Positions 26,153 through 34,929 are shown, counted from the first letter of the stretch. The stretch is DNA of 64,000 nt from Amycolatopsis sp. 2-15 (GCF_030285625.1 NZ_CP127294.1:9022001-9086000); one strand, 5' to 3'. Numbers and translations: made by a program. The notes: a model not told the origin generated them from the sequence alone.

Positions 26153-27747
26153 CCACCACCGAGCTCGCCGAGAGCGTGCCGGAGAGCAACCCGCTCGTGA
26201 ACGTCGGGATCTTCGCGCTGTTCGTCGCGATCACCCTGTTCGTCGTGTACCGCGCGGGCAACCGCGGCAAGAAGACCACCGCCGACTACTACGCGGCCGA
26301 CAGCGCCTTCACCGGGCGGCAGAACGGCATCGCGCTCTCGGGCGACTTCCTGTCCGCCGCTTCGTTCCTGGGCATCGCGGGCGCCATCGCGATCCACGGC
26401 TACGACGGCTTCCTGTACTCGATCGGCTTCCTGGTCGCGTGGCTGGTCGACCTGCTGCTGATCGCCGAGCTGCTGCGCAACACCGGCCGCTTCACGATGG
26501 GCGACGTGCTGAGCTTCCGGATGAAGCAGCGCCCGGTGCGCGCGGCCTCGGCCGCCTCGACGCTCGTGATCTCGTTCTTCTACATGCTCGCGCAGATGGC
26601 GGGCGCCGGCGGTCTCGTCGCGCTGCTGCTCAACGTGCACTCGCGGCTGGGCCAGTCGCTGGTCATCGGCGTGGTCGGCCTCGTGATGGTCGTCTACGTG
26701 CTCGTCGGCGGCATGAAGGGCACCACGTGGGTGCAGATCATCAAGGCGAGCATCCTGCTCGTGGCCGCCACCCTGATCACCGTGTTCCTGCTGGGCAAGT
26801 ACGGCTTCAACTTCTCCAACCTGCTCACCGCGGCCACGGACAACAGCCCGATGGGCACCGCGCTGCTGCAGCCGGGCGGCTCGTACGGCGGCAGCGGCAC
26901 CACCCGTCTGGACTTCGTGTCGCTGTCGCTCGCGCTCGTGCTCGGCGTCGCGTCGCTGCCCCACGTGCTGATGCGCTTCTACACCGTGCCGACGGCCCGC
27001 GAAGCCCGTCGCTCGGTGGTCTGGGCCACCGTCTGCATGTCCGTGTTCTACCTGTGCACGCTGGTGATCGGCTTCGGCGCCGCCGCGCTCGTGGGCAGCG
27101 ACGAGATCAAGGCCGCGCCGGGCGGCGAGAACTCCGCGGCGCCGCTGCTGGCCCTGCACATCGGCGGCACGCTGCTGCTGGGCATCATCTCGGCCGTCGC
27201 GTTCGCCACGATCCTCGCCGTAGTGGCGGGCCTGACGATCACCGCGTCCGCCTCGTTCGCCCACGACGTCTACGCAAACATCTTCAAGCGCGGCAAGGCC
27301 GAACCGGCCGACGAGGTCCGCGTCGCGCGCCTGACCGCCCTGGTCGTCGGCGTGATGGCCATCCTCGGCGGCATCCTCGCCAACGGCCAGAACATCGCGT
27401 TCCTCGTGGCGCTCGCCCTGGCGGTCGCCGCGTCGGCCAACCTGTCGACACTGCTGTACTCACTGTTCTGGAAGCGGTTCAACACCACCGGCACGCTGTG
27501 GAGCATCTACGGCGGCCTCGCGGCGTGCCTGATCCTGGTGCTGTTCTCCCCGGTCGTGTCCGGCGCCGCCGACTCGATCTTCAAGAGCGTGGACTTCCAC
27601 TGGTTCCCGCTCAAGAACCCGGGCCTGGTGTCGATCCCGTTCTCGTTCCTGTGCGGGTTCATCGGCACGATGGTCGGCCGCTCGAAGGCGGACGGGTCCA
27701 AGCACGCCGAGATGGAGGTCCGGTCCTTGACCGGCATCGGCTCCTGA
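26149..27747 (+). CDS. actP: Cation/acetate symporter (sodium:solute symporter family)
   Basis: A 532-residue SSS-family permease with about 13 membrane helices that imports acetate and other short monocarboxylates with Na+ or H+. YYAADSAFTGRQNGIALSGD followed by FLSAASFLGIAGAIAIHGYD is the diagnostic ActP block; LVGGMKGTTWVQIIKASILL and LPHVLMRFYTVPTAREARRS are further family motifs. GTG start overlaps the DUF485 stop. A classic terminator follows. With acs-type enzymes elsewhere this would feed acetyl-CoA metabolism. Confidence 0.95.
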   Translation: MTTTELAESVPESNPLVNVGIFALFVAITLFVVYRAGNRGKKTTADYYAADSAFTGRQNGIALSGDFLSAASFLGIAGAIAIHGYDGFLYSIGFLVAWLVDLLLIAELLRNTGRFTMGDVLSFRMKQRPVRAASAASTLVISFFYMLAQMAGAGGLVALLLNVHSRLGQSLVIGVVGLVMVVYVLVGGMKGTTWVQIIKASILLVAATLITVFLLGKYGFNFSNLLTAATDNSPMGTALLQPGGSYGGSGTTRLDFVSLSLALVLGVASLPHVLMRFYTVPTAREARRSVVWATVCMSVFYLCTLVIGFGAAALVGSDEIKAAPGGENSAAPLLALHIGGTLLLGIISAVAFATILAVVAGLTITASASFAHDVYANIFKRGKAEPADEVRVARLTALVVGVMAILGGILANGQNIAFLVALALAVAASANLSTLLYSLFWKRFNTTGTLWSIYGGLAACLILVLFSPVVSGAADSIFKSVDFHWFPLKNPGLVSIPFSFLCGFIGTMVGRSKADGSKHAEMEVRSLTGIGS

Positions 27748-27764
27748 CGGACGGATCTTCACTG

Positions 27765-27803
27765 AGAAGGGGCGGGTCCCGGTGGGAGTCGCCCCTTCTT
27801 TTT
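27765..27803 (+). terminator. Rho-independent terminator of DUF485-actP
   Basis: AGAAGGGGCG and CGCCCCTTCT form a perfect 10-bp stem with a 15-nt loop, followed directly by a run of T residues. It is 17 nt past the actP stop and the most classical terminator in the window. Confidence 0.93.
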
Positions 27804-27925
27804 GTTGAGGTGGCCCAGGTTCGACAGTCGCCGACGCCGCACACCACGGCGGCCGACGACTGCACTGGGCCTCGTTCGCCGACCGGACCGGACCAATCGT
27901 CCACGTCCGTCGGCCTGGGCGAAGT

Positions 27926-28489
27926 TCACCCGCGCAGGCCGTCCATCATCACCTTCATCAGGCGGGCCGCGTCCTCTTCGGACGCGTTCTTCGAGGCCGT
28001 GCCGATGCCGTGGCCGAGGCGCAGGACGTCGATGCCCGTGACGTCGGCACGGACGTCGCCGGTGGACTGGGCGGCGGTGACCAGGTCGGCGCACGCGGTG
28101 CGCAGGCGGGTCTGGCACCAGAGGAACGTCTCGGAGCCCGAGTCGATCGACGCCTTGAGCAGGGCGGCGAGGCCGTGGCGCTCGATGACGTACGCGACCT
28201 GCTCCCCCAGCCACGCCTGGAGCGCCTCCCACGGCGGCAGCTCTGCGGCGAGCACGGCGGCGCGCGAGGCGAGCTGGTCGATCTCGTCGCGGTAGACGGC
28301 TTCCATCAGCTTCTCGCGCGTCGGGAAGTGGCGGTAGAGCGTGCCGGCGCCGACGCCGGCGCGCTTGGCGATGTCGTCGAGCGGGACGTCGACGCCGTGT
28401 TCCGCGAAGGCGTCCTTCGCGGTGGCCACGATGCGGTCGTAGTTCCGCTTCGCGTCCGCCCGCATCGGCCGCGCTGCCTCCGCCGTCAT
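27926..28489 (-). CDS. TetR-family repressor, divergent from an MFS exporter
   Basis: A 187-residue TetR protein. MRADAKRNYDRIVATAKDAF, VPLDDIAKRAGVGAGTLYRH and FPTREKLMEAVYRDEI are the DNA-binding domain; the C-terminal ligand domain includes ACADLVTAAQSTGDVRADVT. The start at 28489 has GAGGTG upstream. Divergence from a 14-TM exporter with three copies of one palindrome between them indicates a drug-responsive repressor of its neighbour and of itself. The inducer is unknown. Confidence 0.93.
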   Translation of the reverse strand: MTAEAARPMRADAKRNYDRIVATAKDAFAEHGVDVPLDDIAKRAGVGAGTLYRHFPTREKLMEAVYRDEIDQLASRAAVLAAELPPWEALQAWLGEQVAYVIERHGLAALLKASIDSGSETFLWCQTRLRTACADLVTAAQSTGDVRADVTGIDVLRLGHGIGTASKNASEEDAARLMKVMMDGLRG

Positions 28490-28523
28490 CCACGCACCTC
28501 CTCGCACCCGGCTCCCCAGAAAA

Positions 28524-28609
28524 CGGAGAGATTCTCCGAATTCCCTTGCGGAACCGGAGACGCTCTCCATATTATCGCGGACGCAACCAAGTGGAGAGTT
28601 TCTCCACTT
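28524..28609. promoter_or_regulatory. Three copies of a TetR operator, GGAGA-N3-TCTCC
   Basis: Three perfect dyads share the core GGAGA, 3 nt, TCTCC: 28525-28537 (6-bp arms CGGAGA/TCTCCG), 28556-28568, and 28593-28605. The third has the longest arms, AAGTGGAGA (28589-28597) and TCTCCACTT (28601-28609). Centres are 31 and 37 bp apart. All lie between the divergent TetR and MFS genes, the expected place for their joint operator. Confidence 0.88.
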
Positions 28610-28636
28610 ACTTCGTCCCTCTCTGGGGAGTCCTCC

Positions 28637-30079
28637 TTGACCGAGTTGACCGAGCGAACCTCGTCGACCGAGCCTAGGCCGAGACACCGGACCGCCGCGT
28701 CCGGGCTCGTCCTCGCCATCGTGCTGACCTGCCAGCTCATGCTGATGCTCGACGCCACCGTGATGAACGTGGCGCTGCCCCGCATCCAGTCCGACCTGGG
28801 CTTTTCCGCCACCGGCCTGTCGTGGGTGATGACCTCCTACAGCCTCGTGTTCGGCGGCCTGCTGCTGCTCGGCGGACGCGCGGGCGACCTGTTCGGCCGC
28901 CGCCGGATGTTCGTGCTGGGCACGGCCGTGTTCACGCTCGCTTCGCTGGCCGGCGGGCTGAGCACGTCGGCCGGGTTCCTGATCGCCGCGCGCGTGGCCC
29001 AAGGGGTCGGCGCCGCGATGGCGGGGCCGAGCACGATCGCGCTGATCACCACCACGTTCACCGAGGCCAAGGCCCGCGTGCGGGCGCTGTCGCTGTTCTC
29101 CGCCGTCGCCAGCGGCGGGTTCGCGATAGGCCTGATCGTGGGCGGCCTGCTGACCGAGTGGATCTCGTGGCGGGCCGCGCTGTTCATCAACGTCCCGTTC
29201 GGGCTGGCCATCGCCGTGCTCGCGCCGCGGTTCGTGCCCGCGCCGCCGCCCCGGTCCGCGCACCTCGACGTGCCCGGGGCCGTGCTCGGCACGCTCGGCG
29301 TCGCGTCGCTCGTCCTGGCGTTCACCCAGGCCGCGTCCGACGGCTGGGGCGCGCCGCTCACGCTCGCCGCGCTGGCGGCCGGGGTGGTGCTGCTGATCGC
29401 CTTCGTGCTACTGGAGCGGCGCGTGGCCCATCCGCTGGTGCCGCTGTGGCTGTTCGCCGAACGCAACCGCGCCGCCGCCTACGCCAGCTTCTTCCTCGGG
29501 CCGATGGCCATGATGTCGATGTTCTTCTTCCTGACGCAGTTCCTGCAGGACGTACGCCACTTCGCCGCGCTGGCCACGGGGTTCGCGTTCCTGCCGATGG
29601 CCGCGTCGATCTTCACGCTCAGCCGGCTCATGCCACGGCTGCTCGCGCGGTTCGGGCCGAAACCGCTGGCCGTGACCGGCACGGTGCTGATGGTCTCCGG
29701 CGTCGCGTGGCTCTCGATGCTGACGCCGGACAGCGGGTACGTGGCTGCCCTGCTCGGGCCGCTGCTGCTGATGGGCGTCGGCGGCGGGCTGGCGTTCTCG
29801 CCGCTGAACGTGATCATCATGTCCACCGTGCCCGCCGAGGACGCGGGAGCCGCGGGTGGCGTGCTGCAGACCATGCAGCAGGTCGGCAGCACGCTCGGCC
29901 TCGGGATCCTGGTGACGGTGTTCGGCGCGGCGACGCGCTCGGCCGCGGCTTCGGGAGCCACCGGCACGCCGTTGCTGGTCGACGGGATGACGGCCGCGTT
30001 CCTCGCCGCGAGCGGGCTGGCCGCCCTCACCGTCGGGGTCGCGCTGACCTTCCGGCGAGGGAAAGCCGCGACGGTCTAG
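28637..30079 (+). CDS. MFS multidrug exporter, DHA2 (14-TM) family
   Basis: A 480-residue proton-driven drug exporter. Motif C-like LDATVMNVALPRIQSDL in TM1, motif A GGRAGDLFGRRRMFVLGT between TM2 and TM3, and ARVAQGVGAAMAGPST match the DHA2/EmrB-QacA group; about 14 helices can be counted. The start is TTG at 28637 with GGGGAG 7-8 nt upstream, an uncommon start codon that would temper expression. It is regulated in all likelihood by the divergent TetR through the triple operator. Substrate unknown. Confidence 0.93.
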   Translation: MTELTERTSSTEPRPRHRTAASGLVLAIVLTCQLMLMLDATVMNVALPRIQSDLGFSATGLSWVMTSYSLVFGGLLLLGGRAGDLFGRRRMFVLGTAVFTLASLAGGLSTSAGFLIAARVAQGVGAAMAGPSTIALITTTFTEAKARVRALSLFSAVASGGFAIGLIVGGLLTEWISWRAALFINVPFGLAIAVLAPRFVPAPPPRSAHLDVPGAVLGTLGVASLVLAFTQAASDGWGAPLTLAALAAGVVLLIAFVLLERRVAHPLVPLWLFAERNRAAAYASFFLGPMAMMSMFFFLTQFLQDVRHFAALATGFAFLPMAASIFTLSRLMPRLLARFGPKPLAVTGTVLMVSGVAWLSMLTPDSGYVAALLGPLLLMGVGGGLAFSPLNVIIMSTVPAEDAGAAGGVLQTMQQVGSTLGLGILVTVFGAATRSAAASGATGTPLLVDGMTAAFLAASGLAALTVGVALTFRRGKAATV

Positions 30080-30090
30080 GAAGTGCCGGC

Positions 30091-30441
30091 TTAGAAGATG
30101 TCACGGCCCGCCTGCACCCGGTGCGTCACCCGGCGTTCGACGATGAACGAGACGAACGGGACACAGCCGGCGAGCAGCACGAGGATCGTGCTCTTGATCG
30201 ACCAACGGGCCTTGATCGCGAGGTCGATGCTGCAGGCCAGGTAGATCATGTAGAGGACACCGTGGATCGGCGAGTACACCGCGGCGGGCGTGGCGTTGCC
30301 GAAGCCGTACTCGATCACCATCGTCGCGCAGAGCACGAGCAGGCCGACACCGGTGATCCACGCGGTGGTGCGGAACCGCACCAGGGCTCCGTTCAGTCGC
30401 GCCGGGCGGGTCTGGGCCGCACCGTCGGTGCTCGTGGTCAT
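30091..30441 (-). CDS. DUF3817 small integral membrane protein
   Basis: A 116-residue protein with three membrane helices: TAWITGVGLLVLCATMVIEY, SPIHGVLYMIYLACSIDLAI and STILVLLAGCVPFVSFIVER. The pattern GxxNAxP...HG.LY..Y....DL..K..W is the DUF3817 signature. The family is widespread in actinobacteria without an assigned function. ATG 30441 is preceded by GAGG. It is transcribed 29 nt after the membrane protein at 30471, so the two probably form an operon. Confidence 0.9.
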   Translation of the reverse strand: MTTSTDGAAQTRPARLNGALVRFRTTAWITGVGLLVLCATMVIEYGFGNATPAAVYSPIHGVLYMIYLACSIDLAIKARWSIKSTILVLLAGCVPFVSFIVERRVTHRVQAGRDIF

Positions 30442-30470
30442 GGGTTCGTCCTCACTTCCGAGGTGGTGGT

Positions 30471-30881
30471 TCAGGCCTGCTGGTCGCGGGCGTTGAGCTC
30501 GCGCAGGTAGCGGTTGTACGCGGCGAGCTCGTCGTCCTCTTCGGCCACGGGCCGGGGCGCCGGGGGACGCGCGGGTGTCGAGACTCTCGGGGCGGGCACG
30601 GTGACCGCGGCCTGCTCGGCCTGGGCCTCGGCGCTCTCGCCCTGGGTCTCTTCCCGTTCGCGCAGCTTCTTGATCCGCCAGAACATGAACGCGGGGAACA
30701 GCCCGAACAGCGGCCACTGCAGCACGTAGCCGAGGTTCTGGAACGTGCCGTTGGCTGAGGTGAACCGGTCCCACTGCCACCACGCCAGCCCGCAGCACAG
30801 CAGCAGGCTCACCACGCACGTCGCGGCGATCAGGAGCCTGCGCCCGAGCGGGGACACGGCCGGGCCGGAGTTCACTGCCAC
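30471..30881 (-). CDS. Conserved actinobacterial membrane protein, upstream of DUF3817
   Basis: A 136-residue protein with two membrane helices (LLIAATCVVSLLLCCGLAWW and LGYVLQWPLFGLFPAFMFWR), then a cytoplasmic tail that is Glu/Ala/Pro-rich and ends DDELAAYNRYLRELNARDQQ. The helices flanking QWDRF..NGTFQNLGYVLQWP are a pattern I recognise from uncharacterised actinobacterial proteins that accompany DUF3817. GTG 30881 is used; GTG 30875 is equally possible. The function is unknown; the conserved pairing suggests a shared envelope role. Confidence 0.75.
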   Translation of the reverse strand: MAVNSGPAVSPLGRRLLIAATCVVSLLLCCGLAWWQWDRFTSANGTFQNLGYVLQWPLFGLFPAFMFWRIKKLREREETQGESAEAQAEQAAVTVPAPRVSTPARPPAPRPVAEEDDELAAYNRYLRELNARDQQA

Positions 30882-30915
30882 GGCCTTGACGCTAGCACTG
30901 GGAACCCGGGCCGAA

Positions 30916-30952
30916 GCTGAGAGGCGGGCCCGCACGTGGTCCGCCTCTCAGC
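30916..30952. terminator. Terminator hairpin downstream of the lytic transglycosylase gene
   Basis: GCTGAGAGGCGG and CCGCCTCTCAGC form a perfect 12-bp stem around a 13-nt loop, between the transglycosylase stop and the next gene's start. It lacks a T-run on the transcribed strand. Confidence 0.75.
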
Positions 30953-31026
30953 CGGTGACCTCGCGGTTCGCACGGATTTCACACCCGCGGGAATTCAGGC
31001 CGGCCCGGATTTCGGACCGACGGGTC

Positions 31027-31935
31027 TCAACCGGCCCGCACGGCCTTCGCCGACTGCGCGTAGCCGTCGGCGAGGCCGAAGACCTTCTGGGCGTATTCCG
31101 TGGAGTTGTTGTACGACAGGATCCCCGACCACCAGCCGGACGGCGTGGCCATGTCGCGCCCGCCCGCGCACAGGTAGCGGCCGGCGGCCAGCGCGGCGTC
31201 GTCGATCTGCTGCGGGTCGCCGAGGCCGTCGCCGTTGCCGTCGGCGGCCCACTTGCGCCAGGTGCTGGGGATGAACTGCATCGGGCCCACGGCTCGGTCG
31301 GCCACGGCGTCGCCGTCGAAGCGGCCGCCGTCGGTGTCGCTGATGGCGCGCACACCCGACGAACCGTCGAGCGGGACGCCGATGATCGGCTTGGACGGGC
31401 GGCCGTCGGCGCCGAGCACCGCCCCGCCGTATTGACCGTGGTTCGACTCGATGCGGCCGATGCCGGCGAGCGTGGCCCATGAGATGCGGCAGCCCGGGTC
31501 GGCCGAGCGCATCGCGAGCTCCGCGTTGCCGTACGCGCGCAGCGCCCGCGCGGGCACCCCGGTGACCGCGGCGACCTTCTTGGCCCAGTCGTCGAGCGGG
31601 TCGGCGGTGGAGTGCACCGACTGCGGAGTGGTCTGCTGGTCGGCACCGCCCGCGACGACGGCGCTGACCGGCGCGATCGAGCCCGGCCGCACGTCGGCCG
31701 CCTTCACGCTCAACGCGGGGATGTCCGTGGTCGTCGGGCTCGCGACCGGCGCCGACGCCCGGGTGATGAGCCAGGTGCCGCCACCCGCCACCGCGAGGAC
31801 CACCAGAACCACCGCGAGCCGCACCGCCACGGCCGCGCCCCCTCGTGCCCGGCGCCGGGCAGGTGAGCCCGCGGGGGCGGCCTCGGCCTGGGTCTCGGCA
31901 GCGGTCTCGCCGTCGGCGTTTCCGGTGAGGGGCAC
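31027..31935 (-). CDS. Membrane-anchored lytic transglycosylase (MltB/SLT type)
   Basis: A 302-residue cell-wall hydrolase. One N-terminal membrane helix (AVRLAVVLVVLAVAGGGTWL, near 38-58) follows a basic cytoplasmic stretch; an Ala/Ser/Thr linker leads to the catalytic domain from about residue 115. WATLAGIGRIESNHGQYGG carries the catalytic glutamate (IES), and AVGPMQFIPSTWRKWAADGN and YNNSTEYAQKVFGLADGYAQ are the conserved substrate-groove blocks. It should cleave the MurNAc-GlcNAc bond of peptidoglycan outside the membrane, for growth or division. It is a single gene. Confidence 0.92.
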   Translation of the reverse strand: MPLTGNADGETAAETQAEAAPAGSPARRRARGGAAVAVRLAVVLVVLAVAGGGTWLITRASAPVASPTTTDIPALSVKAADVRPGSIAPVSAVVAGGADQQTTPQSVHSTADPLDDWAKKVAAVTGVPARALRAYGNAELAMRSADPGCRISWATLAGIGRIESNHGQYGGAVLGADGRPSKPIIGVPLDGSSGVRAISDTDGGRFDGDAVADRAVGPMQFIPSTWRKWAADGNGDGLGDPQQIDDAALAAGRYLCAGGRDMATPSGWWSGILSYNNSTEYAQKVFGLADGYAQSAKAVRAG

Positions 31936-32058
31936 GAACTCCGGTCCTCCAGCGTGGCGGTCGGTCGATCACACAACGAGCCCGCGCAGGTTAGCGTTAC
32001 GCACGGGTTCGGATCGCTGCCGCCACGCCGGTTCACCCGGTCGTGTCGCGAGGGTGGT

Positions 32059-32541
32059 TCAGGCGGACTTCTGCTGCCGCGCGAGACGCGCGACGCACCA
32101 GGCCGGGGCGCTGCCACGGCGCAGGTGCTGGAGCACGGTCATCGGGCCCAGCCGGCGGCTGAGGTCCGAGGGCGCCAGGCCCGCCGCGCGGTAGTCGAGG
32201 GCCCGCTGGTCGAGCGGGCTGATGCCGGCGTCCCACCACAGCTCGGCCTCGGCGACGTCGCCGACCATCTGCCACCAGCCGGCGGCGGCCACGAGCAGCT
32301 CGTCCGGGACCTCGGGCAAGCGCACGCGCATGGCATCGAGGTAACCGGGGTCCGCGGCGTCGACCTGCGCCCAGCGCGAGGGACCGGACCGCGCGCGCTG
32401 ACCGGGGATGCCGGGCGGAGCCTGAGGCGCGTCGGCCAGCCAGGCGGACGTGATGCGGTTGACCTCCTGCTCCTCGGCGGTCTGCTCGCGCTCCGCGGCC
32501 CACTGCCGGATCAACGCGTCCACTCCGGGATCTCCGGTCAT
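32059..32541 (-). CDS. Conserved hypothetical protein, 160 residues
   Basis: I do not recognise a family. The protein is soluble and tryptophan-rich (IRQWAAEREQT, RITSAWLADA, AAAGWWQMVGD, AELWWDAGIS) and ends PAWCVARLARQQKSA. Third codon positions are strongly GC-biased, as in real genes here, and an ATG start at 32541 is preceded by GGAGG. It has no membrane helix. It lies alone between the transglycosylase and a short membrane protein, all on the same strand. Confidence 0.7.
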   Translation of the reverse strand: MTGDPGVDALIRQWAAEREQTAEEQEVNRITSAWLADAPQAPPGIPGQRARSGPSRWAQVDAADPGYLDAMRVRLPEVPDELLVAAAGWWQMVGDVAEAELWWDAGISPLDQRALDYRAAGLAPSDLSRRLGPMTVLQHLRRGSAPAWCVARLARQQKSA

Positions 32542-32857
32542 CCCTGCCTCCTCATTGGTCCCCGACGGGCCGGCCCTGACGCCTGCCCCGTTGCGCGTCC
32601 ACGACTTGCACCCAATGCGCGTGACCGAGCGGAAAACCCCGCTGTGACCCGGTTCCCGGGGGACCGGAGAACCGGCTGATCACGCAATGTGAGCACCGTA
32701 GGGCCGGGCGCGCTTTCTGCGCCATACCCCACGCCCCACAAATTCCTTGACCAGGCCCTTTTAGGGGGCAATCCACCCGGATGGTCGAGCGATCAGCCCG
32801 GATCCCGGGATCGCGTTACTCTGGGTAATTACCGGCGGGTAACGAGGCCCGCGGTGA
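32542..32857. other. Intergenic region with nested palindromes at 32814-32844
   Basis: There is no gene. At 32814-32844 three dyads overlap: CGTTACTC and GGGTAACG as outer arms (one mismatch), GGTAATTACC (32824-32833), and TTACC, 4 nt GGCG, GGTAA (32829-32842). TTACC-N4-GGTAA looks like a TetR-type operator. A TTGACC at 32746-32751 may be a promoter element on the plus strand, although no plus-strand gene follows. The site may control the hypothetical gene starting at 32541. Confidence 0.5.
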
Positions 32858-33025
32858 TCACGCGAACAGGGTCTGGAAGAACGTGATGATGGCCTCGGCC
32901 CCGTCGCGCAGCCAGCCGAGCACCTGGTGCACGAGGTTGGCCGACTGGGTGGGCTGGGTGATCAGGAAGAACAGCACGAGGACGACCACCCCGATGACCA
33001 CGATCTTCTTCACGCCGCCTGACAT
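32858..33025 (-). CDS. Short single-pass membrane protein, 55 residues
   Basis: MSGGVKKIVVIGVVVLVLFF opens a single membrane helix, followed by SANLVHQVLGWLRDGAEAII and TFFQTLFA, an amphipathic second half. The ATG at 33025 is preceded by GGATGG; an earlier in-frame ATG (33055) lacks a ribosome-binding site. Similar short proteins occur widely in actinobacteria with no known function. Good codon bias supports a real gene. Confidence 0.65.
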   Translation of the reverse strand: MSGGVKKIVVIGVVVLVLFFLITQPTQSANLVHQVLGWLRDGAEAIITFFQTLFA

Positions 33026-33197
33026 GGCACCATCCAATCCGCTCGCCGGCTTCACGACGGGTCGTGCAAGCTCACTCTAGTGACGCCGGGCCGGCCAGGC
33101 CCGCTCGGCGATCGCTCAGCGGGACGCGTGTCTCGACCGGGTGACCCCGGCTCGATCGAGTGATCAGGCGCCCGGCGCCGCCCGCTAGGCTGCCGCG

Positions 33198-33716
33198 ATG
33201 GACGACGTGGTGCTCAGGCCGGTGTGCGAGGCCGATCTCGACCTCCTCGAGGACCTGACCAACGACCCGGTCACCGCGGGCGAGTTCCAGTGGTTCGGCT
33301 GGCACGACGCCGGTTACCTCCGCCAACGCTGGCGCGACAACGCCGTCCTCACCACCGAGGGCGGCCTCCTCGTCCCGACCCTCGGCGGTGCCGTCCTGGG
33401 CCTGCTGTCGTGGCACCGTTCCCGCTCGGGACCCAGCTCGTACTGCTGGAACATGGGCCTCGTGCTGCGCCCGGAAGCCCGCGGCCACGGCCACGGCACC
33501 GAGGCCCAGCGCCTGCTGGTGCGCTACCTGTTCGCGCACACGCAGTTCAACCGCATCGAGGCCACCACGGACGTGGACAACCGCGCCGAGCAACGCGCCC
33601 TGGAGAAGGCCGGCTTCACCCGCGAAGGCGTGCTGCGCGGCTACTGCTTTCGCGACGGTGCCTGGCACGACAGCGCCGTCTACTCGGTGATCCGTTCGGA
33701 CCTCGAACCGCGCTGA
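33198..33716 (+). CDS. GNAT-family N-acetyltransferase (RimJ/RimL type)
   Basis: A 172-residue acetyltransferase. VVLRPVCEADLDLLEDLTND is the first GNAT strand and helix; LVLRPEARGHGHGTEAQRLL is motif A with the acetyl-CoA pyrophosphate loop RGHGHG, and RIEATTDVDNRAEQRALEKA followed by GFTREGVLRGY is the RimJ/RimL-like motif B. It probably N-acetylates a protein terminus or a small amine. It is a single gene, convergent with the CoA-transferase. Confidence 0.92.
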   Translation: MDDVVLRPVCEADLDLLEDLTNDPVTAGEFQWFGWHDAGYLRQRWRDNAVLTTEGGLLVPTLGGAVLGLLSWHRSRSGPSSYCWNMGLVLRPEARGHGHGTEAQRLLVRYLFAHTQFNRIEATTDVDNRAEQRALEKAGFTREGVLRGYCFRDGAWHDSAVYSVIRSDLEPR

Positions 33717-33763
33717 ACCGCGGCCCGCTCCCCCCGGGTTTCACCCCGGCGCCCAGTAGTCCG

Positions 33764-34900
33764 TCAGGCGATGGCGCCGGCCGTGCGCAGTGCCGCCACG
33801 TCGGCGGCGGACAAGCCGAGGTCCGTGAGGACGTCCGTCGTGTCGGTGCCCGCCTGGTGGGGCGCGTGGGGCGTCGCGGGCGGCGTGCGGTCGAAGCGCG
33901 GCGCCGGGGCGGGCTGGACGGTGCCGCCGATGTCGACGAAGGTGCCGCGCGCCGCGTTCTGGGGGTGGGCCGAGGCCTCCCACGGCGAGAGGACGGGCGT
34001 CAGGCAGGCGTCGGTGCCTTCGGCGCGGGCGACGAGGTCGTCGCGGGTGTGCTTGCCGACGGCTTCGGCGATGAGCTGCCGCAGCTTCGGCCACTGCGCC
34101 TTGTCCAGGTGCGGCGGCGGGTCCGCCAGGCCGAGCACCTTCACGAGGTCGCCCCAGAATCGCATCTCGATCGCGCCGATGGCGACGTACTTGCCGTCGG
34201 CGGTCTCGTACGTGTCGTAGAACGGGGCGCCGCCGTCGAGGAGGTTGTCGCCGCGGTCGCCGGACCACGCGCCGGCCGCGCGCAGGCCGTGCAGGCTCGT
34301 GGTGAGCAGGGCCGCGCCCTCGACCATGGACGCGTCCACCACTTGGCCGCGCCCCGACGACGTCCGCTCGTACAGCGCCGCGAGCACGCCCATCGCGAGC
34401 ATCAGGCCACCGCCGCCGAAGTCGCCGACGAGGTTGAGCGGAGGCACCGGCGCCTCGCCGGCGCGCCCGATCGGCTCGAGCGCGCCGGCGATGCCGACGT
34501 AGTTGATGTCGTGCCCGGCCGCTTGCGCGAGCGGGCCGTCCTGGCCCCAGCCGGTCATGCGCCCGTAGACGAGCCGCGAGTTGCGCGCGTGGACCACCGC
34601 AGGCCCCAGCCCCATGCGTTCGGCGACGCCGGGGCGGGAACCTTCGATGAGCACGTCGGCCTGCTCGGCCAGCTTGAGCACGACCTCGACGCCTTCGGGT
34701 GTCTTGGTGTTGACGCCGATCGAGCGCCGGCCACGCGCCAGCGGGTCGTTCGGGATGCCGAGTACGTCGGCGCCCGGCGTCGCGCGGTCCACGCGCACGA
34801 CGTCGGCGCCGAGGTCGGCGAGGATCATGCAGGCGAACGGCGCGGGCGCGAGCCCGGCCAGCTCCACCACCTTCAGCCCGCCCAGGGGTCCGGCTTTCAC
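33764..34900 (-). CDS. CaiB/BaiF family CoA-transferase (alpha-methylacyl-CoA racemase-like)
   Basis: A 378-residue class III CoA-transferase. GLKVVELAGLAPAPFACMIL, ADLGADVVRVDR, FGGGGLMLAMGVLAALYER and GRGQVVDASMVEGAALLTTS are the characteristic blocks. The N-terminal motif ELAGLAPAPF plus GHDINYVGIAGAL places it near alpha-methylacyl-CoA racemase, which epimerises 2-methyl-branched acyl-CoAs before beta-oxidation. GTG 34900 is the start. It is followed in the operon sense by the acyl-CoA dehydrogenase upstream (34930-36081), a fitting partner for branched-chain acyl-CoA breakdown. Racemase versus CoA-transferase cannot be settled from sequence alone. Confidence 0.9.
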   Translation of the reverse strand: MKAGPLGGLKVVELAGLAPAPFACMILADLGADVVRVDRATPGADVLGIPNDPLARGRRSIGVNTKTPEGVEVVLKLAEQADVLIEGSRPGVAERMGLGPAVVHARNSRLVYGRMTGWGQDGPLAQAAGHDINYVGIAGALEPIGRAGEAPVPPLNLVGDFGGGGLMLAMGVLAALYERTSSGRGQVVDASMVEGAALLTTSLHGLRAAGAWSGDRGDNLLDGGAPFYDTYETADGKYVAIGAIEMRFWGDLVKVLGLADPPPHLDKAQWPKLRQLIAEAVGKHTRDDLVARAEGTDACLTPVLSPWEASAHPQNAARGTFVDIGGTVQPAPAPRFDRTPPATPHAPHQAGTDTTDVLTDLGLSAADVAALRTAGAIA

Positions 34901-34929
34901 GGTGGAAAATCCTTTCGTAGGCCGAAATC

